A stretch of DNA of 64,000 bases, taken from positions 167,927,608 through 167,991,607 of the forward strand of contig JAIOJX010000024.1 in assembly GCA_022376925.1 (NCBI GenBank), given 5' to 3'. The stretch comes from Tragulus kanchil (taxonomy: Eukaryota > Chordata > Mammalia > Artiodactyla > Tragulidae). Position numbers and translations under genes: made by a program. Below, piece by piece: positions 45,926-59,325 of this stretch (position 1 is the first letter of the stretch; each line of letters opens with the position of its first letter). The notes beneath the pieces were generated by a model. The model searched no databases. It was not told the DNA's origin and saw nothing but the letters and a program-made list of their open reading frames with translations.

Positions 45926-48900
45926 ACTGGCTAGGTAGGTTTACCTAGCAATAAAGTTCTAGATTCTTAATGAGATCTTGTAAGAAACTCTGAAATCTCT
46001 GAAACACTGCACAAAATGTTATACATGCTCAGCAGCACCTTCATGTGGGAAAAAGCCCATAACTTTCATCAGATTCCTGAAGGGTATACGATTGCTTTTC
46101 TTCCCTGACCTATATGAGATCTTATATATGCAATTAAAAATCTGGAAAGGATAGAAATTTCATGAATTTATTCAGTTTTCTGATTGATTCTATTTATGTA
46201 ATCATTAACAGCTAATTAATCATTATGTAATCATTAAAGTTTCTGGCACATATGTTGGGAAGGTTTTTTTCTTTTCCTTTTTTTGAAAAAATAACATAGA
46301 AGTTGAGATTAAAAAGTTAGCCTATGTCTGTTTTCATCTGGTTCCTTTGTTAGTGAGCATTTTTGAACAGGTTCAGTTTTTGAGTTTTTAATTTCCAGAG
46401 TGGAATTTTACATCATTCTGAGTAAAGCTCTTGTGTCTTTCAATATCCCTCAAATTTTTCTGTTTACATTGATGAAAACTGAAATCAGTATTAAAAGTAT
46501 AAATGAAGAAAATGAAGGAGAAAGATGTCCCGGAGGAAATGGGCAAAAACTTCCCATTTAAGAAACTCTCAGAATGATATTACAATTTTGACAGCACAAA
46601 GTATAAACTGTTGGAAGCTGATGCAGATTTATAAAAGAATATGACAATTCACAAAGGCATAGAAAAGATATTCTAAATTCTATGAAATGAAGACAGCAGG
46701 AACTGCTGAAATACTGTAGCTAAATTTTTTTTACAAAGAAAAAAACACTTTAAGAATTGCAATGGTTCTAATGTTTTAAATTATAGTGTATCAAAATATT
46801 GGTTTTACCATTTTTTTTCAGTTCCATATACAGTTAAAACCTATAGCAAGAGAGTTATTCAAGTTTCAACAAAAGTTTTATAAGTCACAGTGTGATTTAA
46901 GATCATCCTGCATCATTTCAGTTTGCGTAGTCATTTTACTGTTAGCACTACCTGTATGTCTAAAGGTTTGGTGGGATAAAGAAGCCTGGCTCCTCATCAT
47001 CCTCAAAAGATGCCTCAAAGAGCACTAAAGACCCAAAGGATGAGGATTTTATTAGTGCTTACAAAGTGTTTGCTGTGTGTCAGACATTGTCCCCAGAACT
47101 TTACAAATACTAACCATTCATCCTCACAAAAAGTAGGCTGAATATGATGGTACCCATTTTACACATGAGGAAACCAAAGCGTGGCTAAGTATTTCGACTT
47201 TAGGCACCCATATAGTTTGCTTCAGAGGTGGGACTGGAGTCCACAGAGTCCGTCTCCAGAGCCCATCCTCTGAACCATGCCATTAACAGCCTGTTACGGG
47301 ACTCATTTGGTCTCTACATTCAGGGACTTTTCAGTCACGTATATAACATTTATTCCCAGGCTACTCAGAATGATTGCCTTTTAAAAAGTTAGCTTTTCAG
47401 ACTTCTGAATGCCACAGCTGGAAAAGTTCTTAAAGATTCTCCCTATCTTGCATATTGGTTTTGCTGTCCAGTAGAATATTCCAATGGACCACACAGACAG
47501 GTTGAACATAGGCCTTTGAATTATGGTACAAGAATGGAGGAAGGTCCTAGAACTTCAGAGAGATTACTTATATGTCCCCTGTGCGAGGAATACTTTCCCT
47601 TCACCCATAAAAATACATATATACACATGTGGCCTCAAAGTGCCATGGGCCTTCGAAAGTCATCTCACATACCTGGCTCTCCAGGCATTTGTTTGCAGAG
47701 TGGTCTCCCTCACTGAGGCATCCCGTACCGCACCAAGCAGGGATTTTTGGCCTCCTTATGAACCAGGTTTGTGCTTCCATGCTCCGTGAGCCTCAAGTCT
47801 CCTAACACCTTAATGCTCTACAACCTTAGGATAAAGAAATACCAGTATACCAGTACAGAGTCCCCAGTCTGAGCTAGGGCAAAGTCAGCTGGGGGCACAG
47901 CAGAGGCTGGGTGACCCAGTTCCTTGGAGTCAGGGGGTACTCTGGGCCTCACAGTGTCAGAAGGGGCTCCCAGCTGCCCTGATACAGCCCTGACCTTCTG
48001 TGAGGGAGGGAAGGCAAGCCCTCACCTTGCAGAAGTGCTGCTCGATTTGACCAGAGCCTACCAGAACCTACCTTGCAGCATAGGAGTGACCAGCCACCCA
48101 GGGTCTAAGAGCTGGGTGTCAAGCCTACCCTCCTCATTCTCCCTAGTGCACCTGGTCCGTCTCTCTTTCATGCCCCCCAATCCCAGGGAAACATAACCCA
48201 GTCACGTTGGTTCTCCCTGCTACACTTTCTGATTTAAGTCCCCACAGATAGGGGTCTGCCTACTGGGACTCTTGCAAGGAATGGGGCAGATGTGGCCTCA
48301 GCTCCCAGGCACTGACAGAGTCTTGAAGGAGGAGTTACAGATTTTTACTGAATGGTTTCCCTAAGTGAGAGAGAGCATCCAGTTGGGAATGGGAAATCCT
48401 ATGGCTGCAGAATGTCCTGTCCCAGGGAGGGGTTCTGGAATGAGACTGGTGGCCTGGGACTGATGGGAACAGGGGAAGGGTGAGCATGATGTAAAGCAGA
48501 AAGAAGGATTAGCAAGGAACAGAAAAGAGGATGGGAACCTGGGGTCCAAGATCTGGGACAGTGTGAGGTGCATGGGGGCTGGAGATGATGACAGAGTAGA
48601 CCAGTGCAAAGCTTTATAGATGTATTTAAACGGCTAGAATTTGTCTTAAGAGACATGAGCCACTGAAGGGCTTCAAGCAAGGAATCAACAAAGTCATATC
48701 TGCATTATAAAAATCTACACCTCTGACTTCAGTGGGAAGAATACAGTGTGGGGAGGGGCATTGGAGAGGGTGAAAAAAGACCAGCTGGGATCGCTTCCAT
48801 AATTTCTCAGGTAATAGAGGGAGGTATTGAGGTCTTGGGGAATAGAGACAAGTGGACACGTTCATGAGAGATTTGGTGGTTAAGTTGGCATGATTGTCAT

Positions 48901-49497
48901 GGTTTAAATACAATGATTTAAGGAGAAAGCAAAGCATTAAGTATGTCTCCTAAGCTTCCAGACTTTGTACTTAGTGGAGTGGAGTGCTGTTTTTTGAGCT
49001 TGGGCCAGTTTTGAGGTTTAGAGAGTGCTTTTCGAGTTTAGAAATTTTGAGTTGGAGGAATTGTTGGAATATCCAAGAGGTAATATGCAATCTATAACTC
49101 AGGGAAGAAGTCTCAGCTGACACATGGGCTCTGGAGACTGTATAGACTAAGAAGGGTGTCTTAAGGGGCACCAAAATTTGATGACAGAATATAGAATAAA
49201 TCTTATGAGCTCACGAAGAAGGCCGAGGAGGATTGGCGCAAGAGCTAGCAGGAGGCCAGCTCGCAGGAGGCTGCTCCTGCTGAGCGCCAGCATTTTTGAT
49301 GAACAAGGAGGTGTGGCGAGGACGCTGCAATAATGGAAGGTGGAGGATGTTCAAAAGGCATGAATCTCCCAAAAATAAGGTTTTCTAATTTTTGAAAAAA
49401 AGTTATGACAGCTGTTATTGCCGTTTTATGAGAGGAACAGACAGCCTGGATGTGGTGTCAAGAGTCCCTAGAAGAGTGTGGACGAGACCGGAGAGCT
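45926..49497. other. Unique sequence, nothing recognised
   Basis: AT-rich up to about 47.4 kb, mixed after that. Short open frames have no start or splice context and no similarity I recognise. Confidence 0.5.
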
Positions 49498-51698
49498 GGA
49501 GCGCCAGCTTCTCACTCACCTGGAGTGCTCCACCAGCTGCTCCACACGCCTCAGGGCTCGGTCACCACAGCCACTTTCTGGAACGAGCTAAATATATCAT
49601 ACTTCTGTTTTACCGATGAGGAAAATGAGCCGTGGCAAGTCAAAGCAAGTGGTACAGTGGGAGGGGAACACCCAGCTGTGAGAACTGACAGCCCATTCTC
49701 TTAACCCAAACTCCACTTTCTGCTTCCTCTCACTACATGCATGGCTCCTCTCCTGGCTGCCTCTCCTTGTTTTCCCTCTATATCTCTGGCCTTTTCTAAT
49801 CTTCTTTAGGGGTTAGCTTCTTTTTCTTTCAAATAAATAAGCCACGTTACCATTTCTCTTATACCCATTTCCTCATAACTTCTGGTTTCTGCTTTACCTA
49901 CACTCACATCCGTCCCTCAGAGATTAACAACCTTCCTTCCTCCTAGTCTGTACCTTTCCCCGCTTCCATTTTCTTCTTCGATCTCACTCTGTGACTTTGG
50001 ACCCATTTGGCCATTTCTCTTCCTTTTGTTGTTTGCCCATGGCTGTTGTGATAAAACTTTTCCTTTTCTTCCATTGCTTCTTATTTCCCTGTACCTGTTC
50101 CTAGCTTCCCTACAGCCCCTGAAGTCTGAGCATTTCCCAGCCTAAGAGCTTAGCCCTTGGCTTCGTACTTCTTGTGAGAGCTCATTTCTTCCCCTGACTA
50201 TTGCTGCTACATGGATGCCCACCCTCCATGCCTTTCTTGGCCCTGTCCTCTTTCTTTAATGCCCCTGTCCTCTTTCGTTAATGCCACGTCTGAAATGTCA
50301 AGCGCCTACTTAGCACGTAGATGTCTCCCTATCACTCCACACTTATGGCTGAAACTGACTTCCTCCTAGACCTCTCCTCCCAATCTCTTCATATATCTTT
50401 TTCCTAGTCATTCTATTTCAAAGTCTTGTTGTTTGTTTTTACTTACCTCTTCCCCTTTCCTACCTGCTACAGATAGTTGCTCCCTATCCCAGCCTAAACA
50501 CATTATCAGTGTCTGGTCTCTGACACAGGATTTTCTTTTACCTTCAGGCCCGTATCTTAACTTTTGAAATGGACATTAGCCCTGCTCTCTGCTCCATTAA
50601 CAACGCAGGGGTTAGACCTGGGGGAAATGGAGCGCCAGCTCATACTTCTGTTTTACCGATGGAACGAGCTAAATATATCATACTTCTGTTTTACCGATGA
50701 GGAAAATGAGCCGTGGCAAGTCAAAGCAAGTGGTACAGTGGGAGGGGAACACCCAGCTGTGAGAACTGACAGCCCATTCTCTTAACCCAAACTCCACTTT
50801 CTGCTTCCTCTCACTACATGCATGGCTCCTCTCCTGGCTGCCTCTCCTTGTTTTCCCTCTATATCTCTGGCCTTTTCTAATCTTCTTTAGGGGTTAGCTT
50901 CTTTTTCTTTCAAATAAATAAGCCACGTTACCATTTCTCTTATACCCATTTCCTCATAACTTCTGGTTTCTGCTTTACCTACACTCACATCCGTCCCTCA
51001 GAGATTAACAACCTTCCTTCCTCCTAGTCTGTACCTTTCCCCGCTTCCATTTTCTTCTTCGATCTCACTCTGTGACTTTGGACCCATTTGGCCATTTCTC
51101 TTCCTTTTGTTGTTTGCCCATGGCTGTTGTGATAAAACTTTTCCTTTTCTTCCATTGCTTCTTATTTCCCTGTACCTGTTCCTAGCTTCCCTACAGCCCC
51201 TGAAGTCTGAGCATTTCCCAGCCTAAGAGCTTAGCCCTTGGCTTCGTACTTCTTGTGAGAGCTCATTTCTTCCCCTGACTATTGCTGCTACATGGATGCC
51301 CACCCTCCATGCCTTTCTTGGCCCTGTCCTCTTTCTTTAATGCCCCTGTCCTCTTTCGTTAATGCCACGTCTGAAATGTCAAGCGCCTACTTAGCACGTA
51401 GATGTCTCCCTATCACTCCACACTTATGGCTGAAACTGACTTCCTCCTAGACCTCTCCTCCCAATCTCTTCATATATCTTTTTCCTAGTCATTCTATTTC
51501 AAAGTCTTGTTGTTTGTTTTTACTTACCTCTTCCCCTTTCCTACCTGCTACAGATAGTTGCTCCCTATCCCAGCCTAAACACATTATCAGTGTCTGGTCT
51601 CTGACACAGGATTTTCTTTTACCTTCAGGCCCGTATCTTAACTTTTGAAATGGACATTAGCCCTGCTCTCTGCTCCATTAACAACGCAGGGGTTAGGG
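49498..51698 (+). repeat. Direct duplication D17 (49498-50630 / 50631-51698)
   Basis: Offset 1081 bp in the body. The start of the right copy is scrambled: GAGCGCCAGCT is followed by a short repeat of CATACTTCTGTTTTACCGAT, and about 50 bases present at 49510-49578 are missing. Confidence 0.92.
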
Positions 51699-53784
51699 TT
51701 ATGCTCCAAAGTGTATTCTCAGTGGTCAGCTGAAGGCCAGTCTATGTCTGCCTTGTAGACTTTTGCCAAAAATTGCCTTGAAATCTCTAATATCCAGTGG
51801 TGTTCAGAAGCCTCTTTTGGGAGAAATCTCCCCAACTGGACATTCCTGGTGGACCTTCATCCCACGCTTGGCATTCCCAAGATCTGATGACTTTAAGGGC
51901 TGTGTGGATGACAGTTGTGGAGACGGGTAGACATGAGAGAGCCCAGGACTCCTCCCAGTTTCAGGCGTGATGCCAGACAGAGCAGCTCTCCTAGGTCCAG
52001 TCCAGACTCCGGCCCGTCTGCAGCCTTCAGGGAGCATCTGAACCAAGTGCCACAGCCCTCCTCAAGGAGCTGCGTGCTTGCACCTGGCGTGGGGTCCTTT
52101 CTGCAGCTGCCTTTGCCCAGTTGCTCCCTGGTGCCAGGCCTTAAACGACAGGTGACTTTCTAAGGTCCATCATATGCAAGTCTTTGTTTCATCTAAAGGG
52201 ATCTTAAGGGAAACAGTTAAAGCCACGTATATTTGTCTTTCTGAATTAGATGTATATGTTTCCTCGAATCCCTTACTGAATAAATTGAGGCTTTCATTCT
52301 TAAAGCTTGTCTTCCTCCTCCTGTTTCCTCTCCTGGAAGATGAATTCCCCAAGGCTGGGGATCTGGACCTCCCTTCTTCATAACTGTGTCCCACCCTGAG
52401 AACAGTGTCCACACCTTTGCATATGCTCACTACGAACCTGTTCCCTCTGACTGAACCATTTCCACCTCTGTCCAGATTTATATTCCCTCTCTGATGTCCT
52501 GCTTTTGAGACCTTCCCTTTCAGTTTAGCCTACAGACTACTGCCAGCTTGTTTTCCAACTCAGTTTTCATGACATCAGTACCCTGTTAAAAACTCTTTTC
52601 TTTCTTTGCATCCAGTTAACTACAAGGCTTCCAGATTTATCCTTAGTCAGCCTCATTTCCTGGCTCTCTCTACCCACACTCTGACTCGCCACTGAACCAC
52701 AGATAGCCTACCTAGGACTGCTCGTGTCTACCCCATGCCACCCTAGCTCAACTGGTACTGCCCTGCGAGCCTCCCAGGAGAGATCTGTTTCTTCCTCTCC
52801 TTTCTTGAACCTTCTCTCACCTGGTAGAAACACCCCGCCTCCTTTCCCTTTGATGTGGGTCCTAGGAGAATCTTGCCAAGTCACTCTATAACTCGAGTTG
52901 TGGAAGCTTTCACTAAACATTTATTAAGGACCCTGTCTGAGCAAGAGGCTACACTCGGACACAAGAGTTGTGAGGAAAGTTCTGAGGAAAGTGCTGTAAG
53001 CCAGAACGTCATGTGAGGACCACAGGTCTATAAGATGACAGGCAGAACTACCCATGAACTTCTGCTTCGAGGAAGTCAGAGTATCAGATATGGAGGGGGG
53101 GAGCCCTCTAAGATTTTCCAGTAGTACAGTTCTCCCCCTTGAAGACTGAACCAATCACATGAGATCTAGAGAAGCAAGGTCACTTGCCAATGGTCACTTA
53201 AAAACAGGACAGGTTTGCCATGTGCGTGTTCTGCAATCTGATTTCCATCTCCTGGTACTGGGGTAATGACGCTGGTGAGTCAGTCATTTTTCTTAGCAGG
53301 CTTTGGAGTGAGTCCCTGGGAATTTCTTATTCTGGAGCAGGAAAGATGATAGAAACTAGCAAGGGCAATCTGGTGGGATAAAGTTGTGTGGCTGGTCTGG
53401 ACTCCCCTTTAGGACACCACAGGGAGACCTCAGCCACAACCTTCCTGACACGTAGGAAAGACTATTGACAGTGCCTGAAAGGCAAGTTTCCTTCTCTGGT
53501 ACAGGCTGCCAAAACCCACATCTCATGTAAGCCTACAGACCCAAAGTTCTTGGTCATCAGGCAGGACTGGGGCTTTCCTACTCATCTTTGAGGTCCCATG
53601 ACGCCAGTGCATGCTTGTGGATATGCTCCTTCCTTTTAAGCTGTTTACTGGCTGCCCTTTATCTCAGCTTTCATCTTCACCCACCTGAGGATGCTCCCTT
53701 GTCCCTCAGGTGCCCAGTCCATTGTCTCCCCAGTGGGCTGTATCCGATAGCCTGTCCCAGGAGACTTTGTTTTAAAGTATAGTC
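51699..53784. other. Unique sequence, nothing recognised
   Basis: No repeat family, exon or RNA gene could be identified. This is one of the longer stretches without a duplication. Confidence 0.5.
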
Positions 53785-55545
53785 AGAGATGGCAAGAATA
53801 CACAGAAGAACTGTACAAAAAAAAGAGATCTTAATGACTCAGATAATCACAATGGTGCGGTCACTCACCCAGAGTCAGACATTCTGGACTGTGAAGTCAA
53901 GGGGGCCTTAGGAAACACTGTTCCCAGAAAGGCTAATGGAGGTGATGGAATTCCAGTAGAACTATTTAAAACCCTAAGAGATGATGCTACTAAAGTGCTG
54001 CACTCAGTATGTCAGCAAATTTGGAAAAGCCAGCAGTGACCATGGGACTGGAAAGGGTCAATCCTCATCCTAATTCCCAAGAAGGGCAGTACTAAGGAAA
54101 ATGTGCTAAGATCCATTGACAGTTGCACTCATCCCCCATGCTAGTAAGGTCATGTTTAAAATCTTGCCTGCTGAACTTCAGCACATGAACCAGGAAATTC
54201 CAGATGTTCAAGCTGGGTTAAGAGCAGGCAGAGGAACCAGAGATCAAATTACCAACATTCGCTGGATCAGAGAGCAAGCAAGAGAATTCCAGAAAGACAT
54301 CTGCCTCTGTTTCATTGACTATGCTTTAAAGTTTTGACTGTGTGGATCATAACAAACTGTAGGAACGCTCTTAAAGAGATGGGAATATCCAACTATCATA
54401 GAGGTCTCCCGAGAAACTTGCATGTGGGTCAAGGAGAGACAGTATCCCAGAATCAAGATTTCCAAAAGAAATATCAACAGCCTCAGATCTGTGGATGATA
54501 CCACTCTAAGGGCAAACAGTGGAGAAGAACTAAAGAACCTCCTGATGAAGGTGAAGGAGGAGAGTGGAAACGCCGGCTTAATACTCAATATTAAAAAACC
54601 TAAAAGATCATGGCATCCAGCCCATCACTTCATGGCAAATGGAAGGAGAAAAGGTGGCAGCAGTGACAGATTTCCTCTTGAGGTCTAAAGTCTCTGTGGA
54701 TGGTGACAGCAGCCATGGAATTAGAAGACAATTGCTTCTTGACAGGGGAGCTATGACAAACCTAGACAATATGTTAAAAAGCAGAGGGCTTCCCCTGGTG
54801 GTCCAGTGGGTAAGGACACCGCCTTGCAGTGCAAGGGGCGCCGGTTCGATCCCTGGCCTGGGAAGATCCCACGTGCCACGGAGCGACTGGACCGATGTGT
54901 CCGATTACCGAGCCGGCGCTCTGCGACGACAGAGGCCACCACAATGGGAGGCCTACAGGAGCTAAAGAACAAAAACGGATGAAAATAGAGAAATGGAAGA
55001 CCAATAGAAGTGGCCCGCCCATCCCCCTCCCTCCCCACCCCACTCTCCCCCCCCCCCACCAAAAAAGCAGAGACATCACTTTGCTGACAAAGGTCCATAT
55101 AGTCAAGGCTATGGTCTTCCCAGTGGTCATGTATGGATGTGAGAGTTGGACCATGAAGAAGGCTGAGTGCCCAAGAACTGACGCCTTTGAACTGTGGTGT
55201 TGGAGGGGACCCTTGAGAATACTTTGGACTGCAAGAAGATCAAACCAGTCAATCTTAAAAGAAATCAGCCCTGAATATTCATTGGAAGGCCTGATGCAGA
55301 AGCTGAAACTCCAGTACTTTAGCACCTGATGCGAAGAGCCGACTCCTTGGAAAAGACCCTGATGCTGGGAAAGACTGAGGGCGGGAGGAGAGGGGGCGGC
55401 AGAGGAGGAGATGGCTGGCTGGCGTCACTGAGTCAATGGACGTGGACTTGGGCAAACTCTGGGAGATGGTGAGGGACAGGGAAGCCTGGCGTGCTGTAGT
55501 CCGTGGAGTCACGAAGAGTTGTAAATGACTTGATGGCTGAACGGC
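53785..55545 (+). mobile_element. BovB LINE, 3' half, interrupted by a SINE
   Basis: Broken reverse transcriptase is readable: LIPHASKVMFKILPAEL, GLRAGRGTRDQITNIRWIRE, and SVDDTTLRANSGEELKNLL, in which the catalytic DD pair survives but the frame is broken elsewhere. The 3' end reads GGCGTGCTGTAGTCCGTGG and AGTTGTAAATGACTTGATGG. A young SINE lies inside at 54787-55061. Confidence 0.92.
54787..55061 (+). mobile_element. Young tRNA-derived SINE with target-site duplication (member e)
   Basis: Same family as 18027-18359, but with a shorter body (about 20 bases missing around the GAGCTCTGG part) and hardly any A-tail. Flanked by AAAAAGCAGAG at 54776-54786 and 55062-55072. Inserted in BovB. Confidence 0.9.
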
Positions 55546-57118
55546 AACGTCATGGCTTTGGTCACCTTAAGAGCGTTCTAGATGATGGCCCTGTCAGGTC
55601 ATGCTACGAGGGGCTGGGAGGGATGTTGAGAGACCATAGGCCCACCTCAGGGCCCTCAGAGCCTTGTGAAAGGAGCCACCCAACACCCAACCGTACTTCT
55701 TCCCACGAGCGGGTTGAACCTGTCTCAGAGAGGCAGAGCAGGCCAGGCTGGGTATCGTTCCCACAGCAGCAGTCCAAGCGGTTTCCCTCCACTTCATTTT
55801 TCAACTGAGTTTTACAAGATGGAACATGTTATCTGACATCCGAGGGTGGCTGGTGGTGGAGTTTTTTTCAGTCCAGTTTTGGCGTCTAGCCTGAGGGAGA
55901 AAAGGCACAGGTGGCGGCATCACAGCAGTAGGATTCAGGGTCATGGGCCCAACTTCCAGTCTTGGCGCTGCGGTTGACCAGCCCTGTGACCTTACTCACT
56001 CCCCAGCCCCTTGGCCTCTGGCCGGGGACGTGGATGCTCTCCGCCTCAGGAGTCACTGAGCCACGGACGAGAGCGACACCTCCGATTCTGGGCACCGGCA
56101 GTTTCGGCGGTTGCTCCTCGGGCTTCAGAGTCTCCCTGGCACACAGCGGGAGGTGGTGCTGCCAGCCAGAGAGGTCGCTGAGCCTCTGTCGTGGCAAGAC
56201 GCAAGGCCACCTCTGCACCTCTGTGTCCGAGATTTACCACACCAAGGTCCTTGGGTCCTCAGGTGACTACCTGGCTGCAGTCAGGTCTTTGAAGGGCAGC
56301 AGCGAACCTGCCTCCGCAGTGGAATGCCCATCGTCACCACCACCGCACAGGTTCCTGCAAGGCAAAGCCTCCCTATTCAGCCTTTCTGGAGCTTCCTAGA
56401 GAGCCGTCATGAGTGTCTGTACCTAGTGAGTGCTCAGTAAATGTCGGTAAAAGGAATGAATGAACGCTTGGCAAGATAAGCTTCTTAGGCCTGGGGTTAT
56501 CAAAGAGTGATGCATTCACATGTACCCAGAGGGATGTTTTCCTTCTCCTATCTCTGGCTCTAAATGCCAGATTCCAGCAATGACTTGGCCCGAAGCCACG
56601 GCCCAAATATTCAGATAGCAGCAGCAGTGCTGGCCTTTCCTTGTGAACTTATCTGTTGTTTAATGAACAGGCTGTGAGGCCACAGAGATGGCCTAGGGCA
56701 GGGCCAGTCTCTGGCAAGGGAGTCACTAGCTGACCCCGAGCACTGGGGTTCCTTAACCTCACTGTACCTGCTTTCTTTATCTCTAAAACAAGGGGATTGG
56801 GCTCCGTGACCTCATCGAGCTGCGGATCTGATGCCCAGAGCTTTTAGGCTTTATCTCAGCTTCCCTTCACTGCCCTCCTCAGTGCCTTCACTCTCTTCAC
56901 CTTTCTTGGTTCTTTCCATTTGCACTATTGCCCTTAGGCCAGCCAGTGTTCCCTGTGGGCTCAGGTACCTGGTGGTGACCAGCAGGTGAGAGAATGTAAA
57001 GTGGAAGCGGCCATCTTTGGCCATCTTCTCTGGCTCTTCTCATTCTTGCTGGAGCCCCAGACTTATTCTGAGAATCTAATGAAAGTTGTGGAGAAGCACA
57101 CACAGTGATCAATATACT
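55546..57118. other. Unique sequence, nothing recognised
   Basis: Moderately GC-rich. Several overlapping frames of 60-145 codons occur on both strands without coding signals I trust. Confidence 0.45.
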
Positions 57119-59215
57119 TTGAGTACAGTGCAGGGTTCCAAACCTCCTGTAGCCCATCCACGGACTCCAAATGAGCACCTCCTAAGTCAAGTTCCTTTAT
57201 TCACTCACCGCCTCCTGTTCCCTACGTCCCAGAGGCTTTCTCCGGATCAGAACCAGCTCCATGGACCAGTAGGGTATGACTTCCAGGGTGTAAGTGAGTG
57301 AAATCTACTTTAACTTTGATGTCATTTAACTTTTCACCTTGACCCCAAATCTACAGCGGAAGACTTGATACGGTGGTAGATTATGCAGCCAGGGAAGCAA
57401 GTGAGAGACATTTACAGGGAGAATAATCCCAGAAATCCTCTCTGGGACCCGCTTCACCCTGACACCGTTCCCCGCCGCACTCAGCCTCCGCGGGTCTCAG
57501 GGCTCATGGATCTCTGGACCTCTGCCACAGGGGAGCCCATCTCATGGAAAGCAAGCACATGTGCGGACTATTCCTTCCAAAAGTTTAATATCTGCAATGA
57601 CCCAGCCAGTGTTGTAGGCTCTAGGAATACAGCAATGAACAAAATGAGGCCTTTGGCCTCAGGAAGTTAATTTGAGCAAGATAGAGTAACCCTGTATTTT
57701 CTTGGCTCCAAAATCACTGCAGATGGTGTCTGTAGCGATGAAATTAAAAGCTGCTTCCTCTTTGGAAGAAAAGCTATGACAAACCTAGACAGTGTATTAA
57801 AAAGCAGAGACATCACATTACCTGACGAAAGTCCATATGGTCAAAACTATGCCTTTCCCAGTAGTCCTGTGTGGGTGTGAGACGGCTGAGTGCCGAACAG
57901 TTGATGCCTTTGCACTGTGGTGTTGGAGAAGACTCTTGAGAGTCCCTTGGACTGCAAGGAGATCAAGCCAGTCAATCCTAAAGGAAATCAGCCTTGAATA
58001 TTCATTGGAAGGACTGGTGCTGAAGGTGAAGCTCCAATACTTTGGCCACCTGATGCGAAGAGCTGACTGATTGAAATAGACCTTGATGTTAGGAAAACTA
58101 GAAGGCAAAAGGAAAAGGGGACACCCGAGGCGGAGATGGTTGGATGGCATCCCTGAATGAGCACTCCTTGAGTACAGTGCAGGGTTCCAAACCTCCTGTA
58201 GCCCATCCACGGACTCCAAATGAGCACCTCCTAAGTCAAGTTCCTTTATTCACTCACCGCCTCCTGTTCCCTACGTCCCAGAGGCTTTCTCCGGATCAGA
58301 ACCAGCTCCATGGACCAGTAGGGTATGACTTCCAGGGTGTAAGTGAGTGAAATCTACTTTAACTTTGATGTCATTTAACTTTTCACCTTGACCCCAAATC
58401 TACAGCGGAAGACTTGATACGGTGGTAGATTATGCAGCCAGGGAAGCAAGTGAGAGACATTTACAGGGAGAATAATCCCAGAAATCCTCTCTGGGACCCG
58501 CTTCACCCTGACACCGTTCCCCGCCGCACTCAGCCTCCGCGGGTCTCAGGGCTCATGGATCTCTGGACCTCTGCCACAGGGGAGCCCATCTCATGGAAAG
58601 CAAGCACATGTGCGGACTATTCCTTCCAAAAGTTTAATATCTGCAATGACCCAGCCAGTGTTGTAGGCTCTAGGAATACAGCAATGAACAAAATGAGGCC
58701 TTTGGCCTCAGGAAGTTAATTTGAGCAAGATAGAGTAACCCTGTATTTTCTTGGCTCCAAAATCACTGCAGATGGTGTCTGTAGCGATGAAATTAAAAGC
58801 CGCTTCCTCTTTGGAAGAAAAGCTATGACAAACCTAGACAGTGTATTAAAAAGCAGAGACATCACATTACCTGACGAAAGTCCATATGGTCAAAACTATG
58901 CCTTTCCCAGTAGTCCTGTGTGGGTGTGAGACGGCTGAGTGCCGAACAGTTGATGCCTTTGCACTGTGGTGTTGGAGAAGACTCTTGAGAGTCCCTTGGA
59001 CTGCAAGGAGATCAAGCCAGTCAATCCTAAAGGAAATCAGCCTTGAATATTCATTGGAAGGACTGGTGCTGAAGGTGAAGCTCCAATACTTTGGCCACCT
59101 GATGCGAAGAGCTGACTGATTGAAATAGACCTTGATGTTAGGAAAACTAGAAGGCAAAAGGAGAAGGGGACACCCGAGGCGGAGATGGTTGGATGGCATC
59201 CCTGAGTCAATAGAC
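57119..59215 (+). repeat. Direct duplication D18 (57119-58167 / 58168-59215)
   Basis: Offset 1049 bp, the shortest. Substitutions: T at 57752 against C at 58801, and A at 58114 against G at 59163. The left copy ends within a BovB, which the right copy completes. Confidence 0.94.
57693..58167 (+). mobile_element. BovB LINE 3' end (D18 left copy, cut)
   Basis: TTTTCTTGGCTCCAAAATCA, GGAAGAAAAGCTATGACAAA and TTCATTGGAAGGACTGGTGC. Broken off at GGCATCCCTGAATGA by the junction. Confidence 0.9.
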
Positions 59216-59325
59216 ACGGCTTTGAGCAAGATCCAGGAGATGGTGAAGGACAGGGCAGCCGGACGGCCTGCAGTCTGTCAGGTTGCAAAGAGTCAGACAC
59301 TACTGAGGGACTGATTGAACTCAAC
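58742..59325 (+). mobile_element. BovB LINE 3' end (complete to its tail)
   Basis: Right-hand copy, reading on through AGAGTCAGACACTACTGAGG to the usual BovB 3' end near ACTGATTGAACTC. Confidence 0.92.

Noticed and set aside
47516..49204. Short frames in unique sequence as possible exons
   Set aside because: No flanking splice signals or known protein similarity could be supported.
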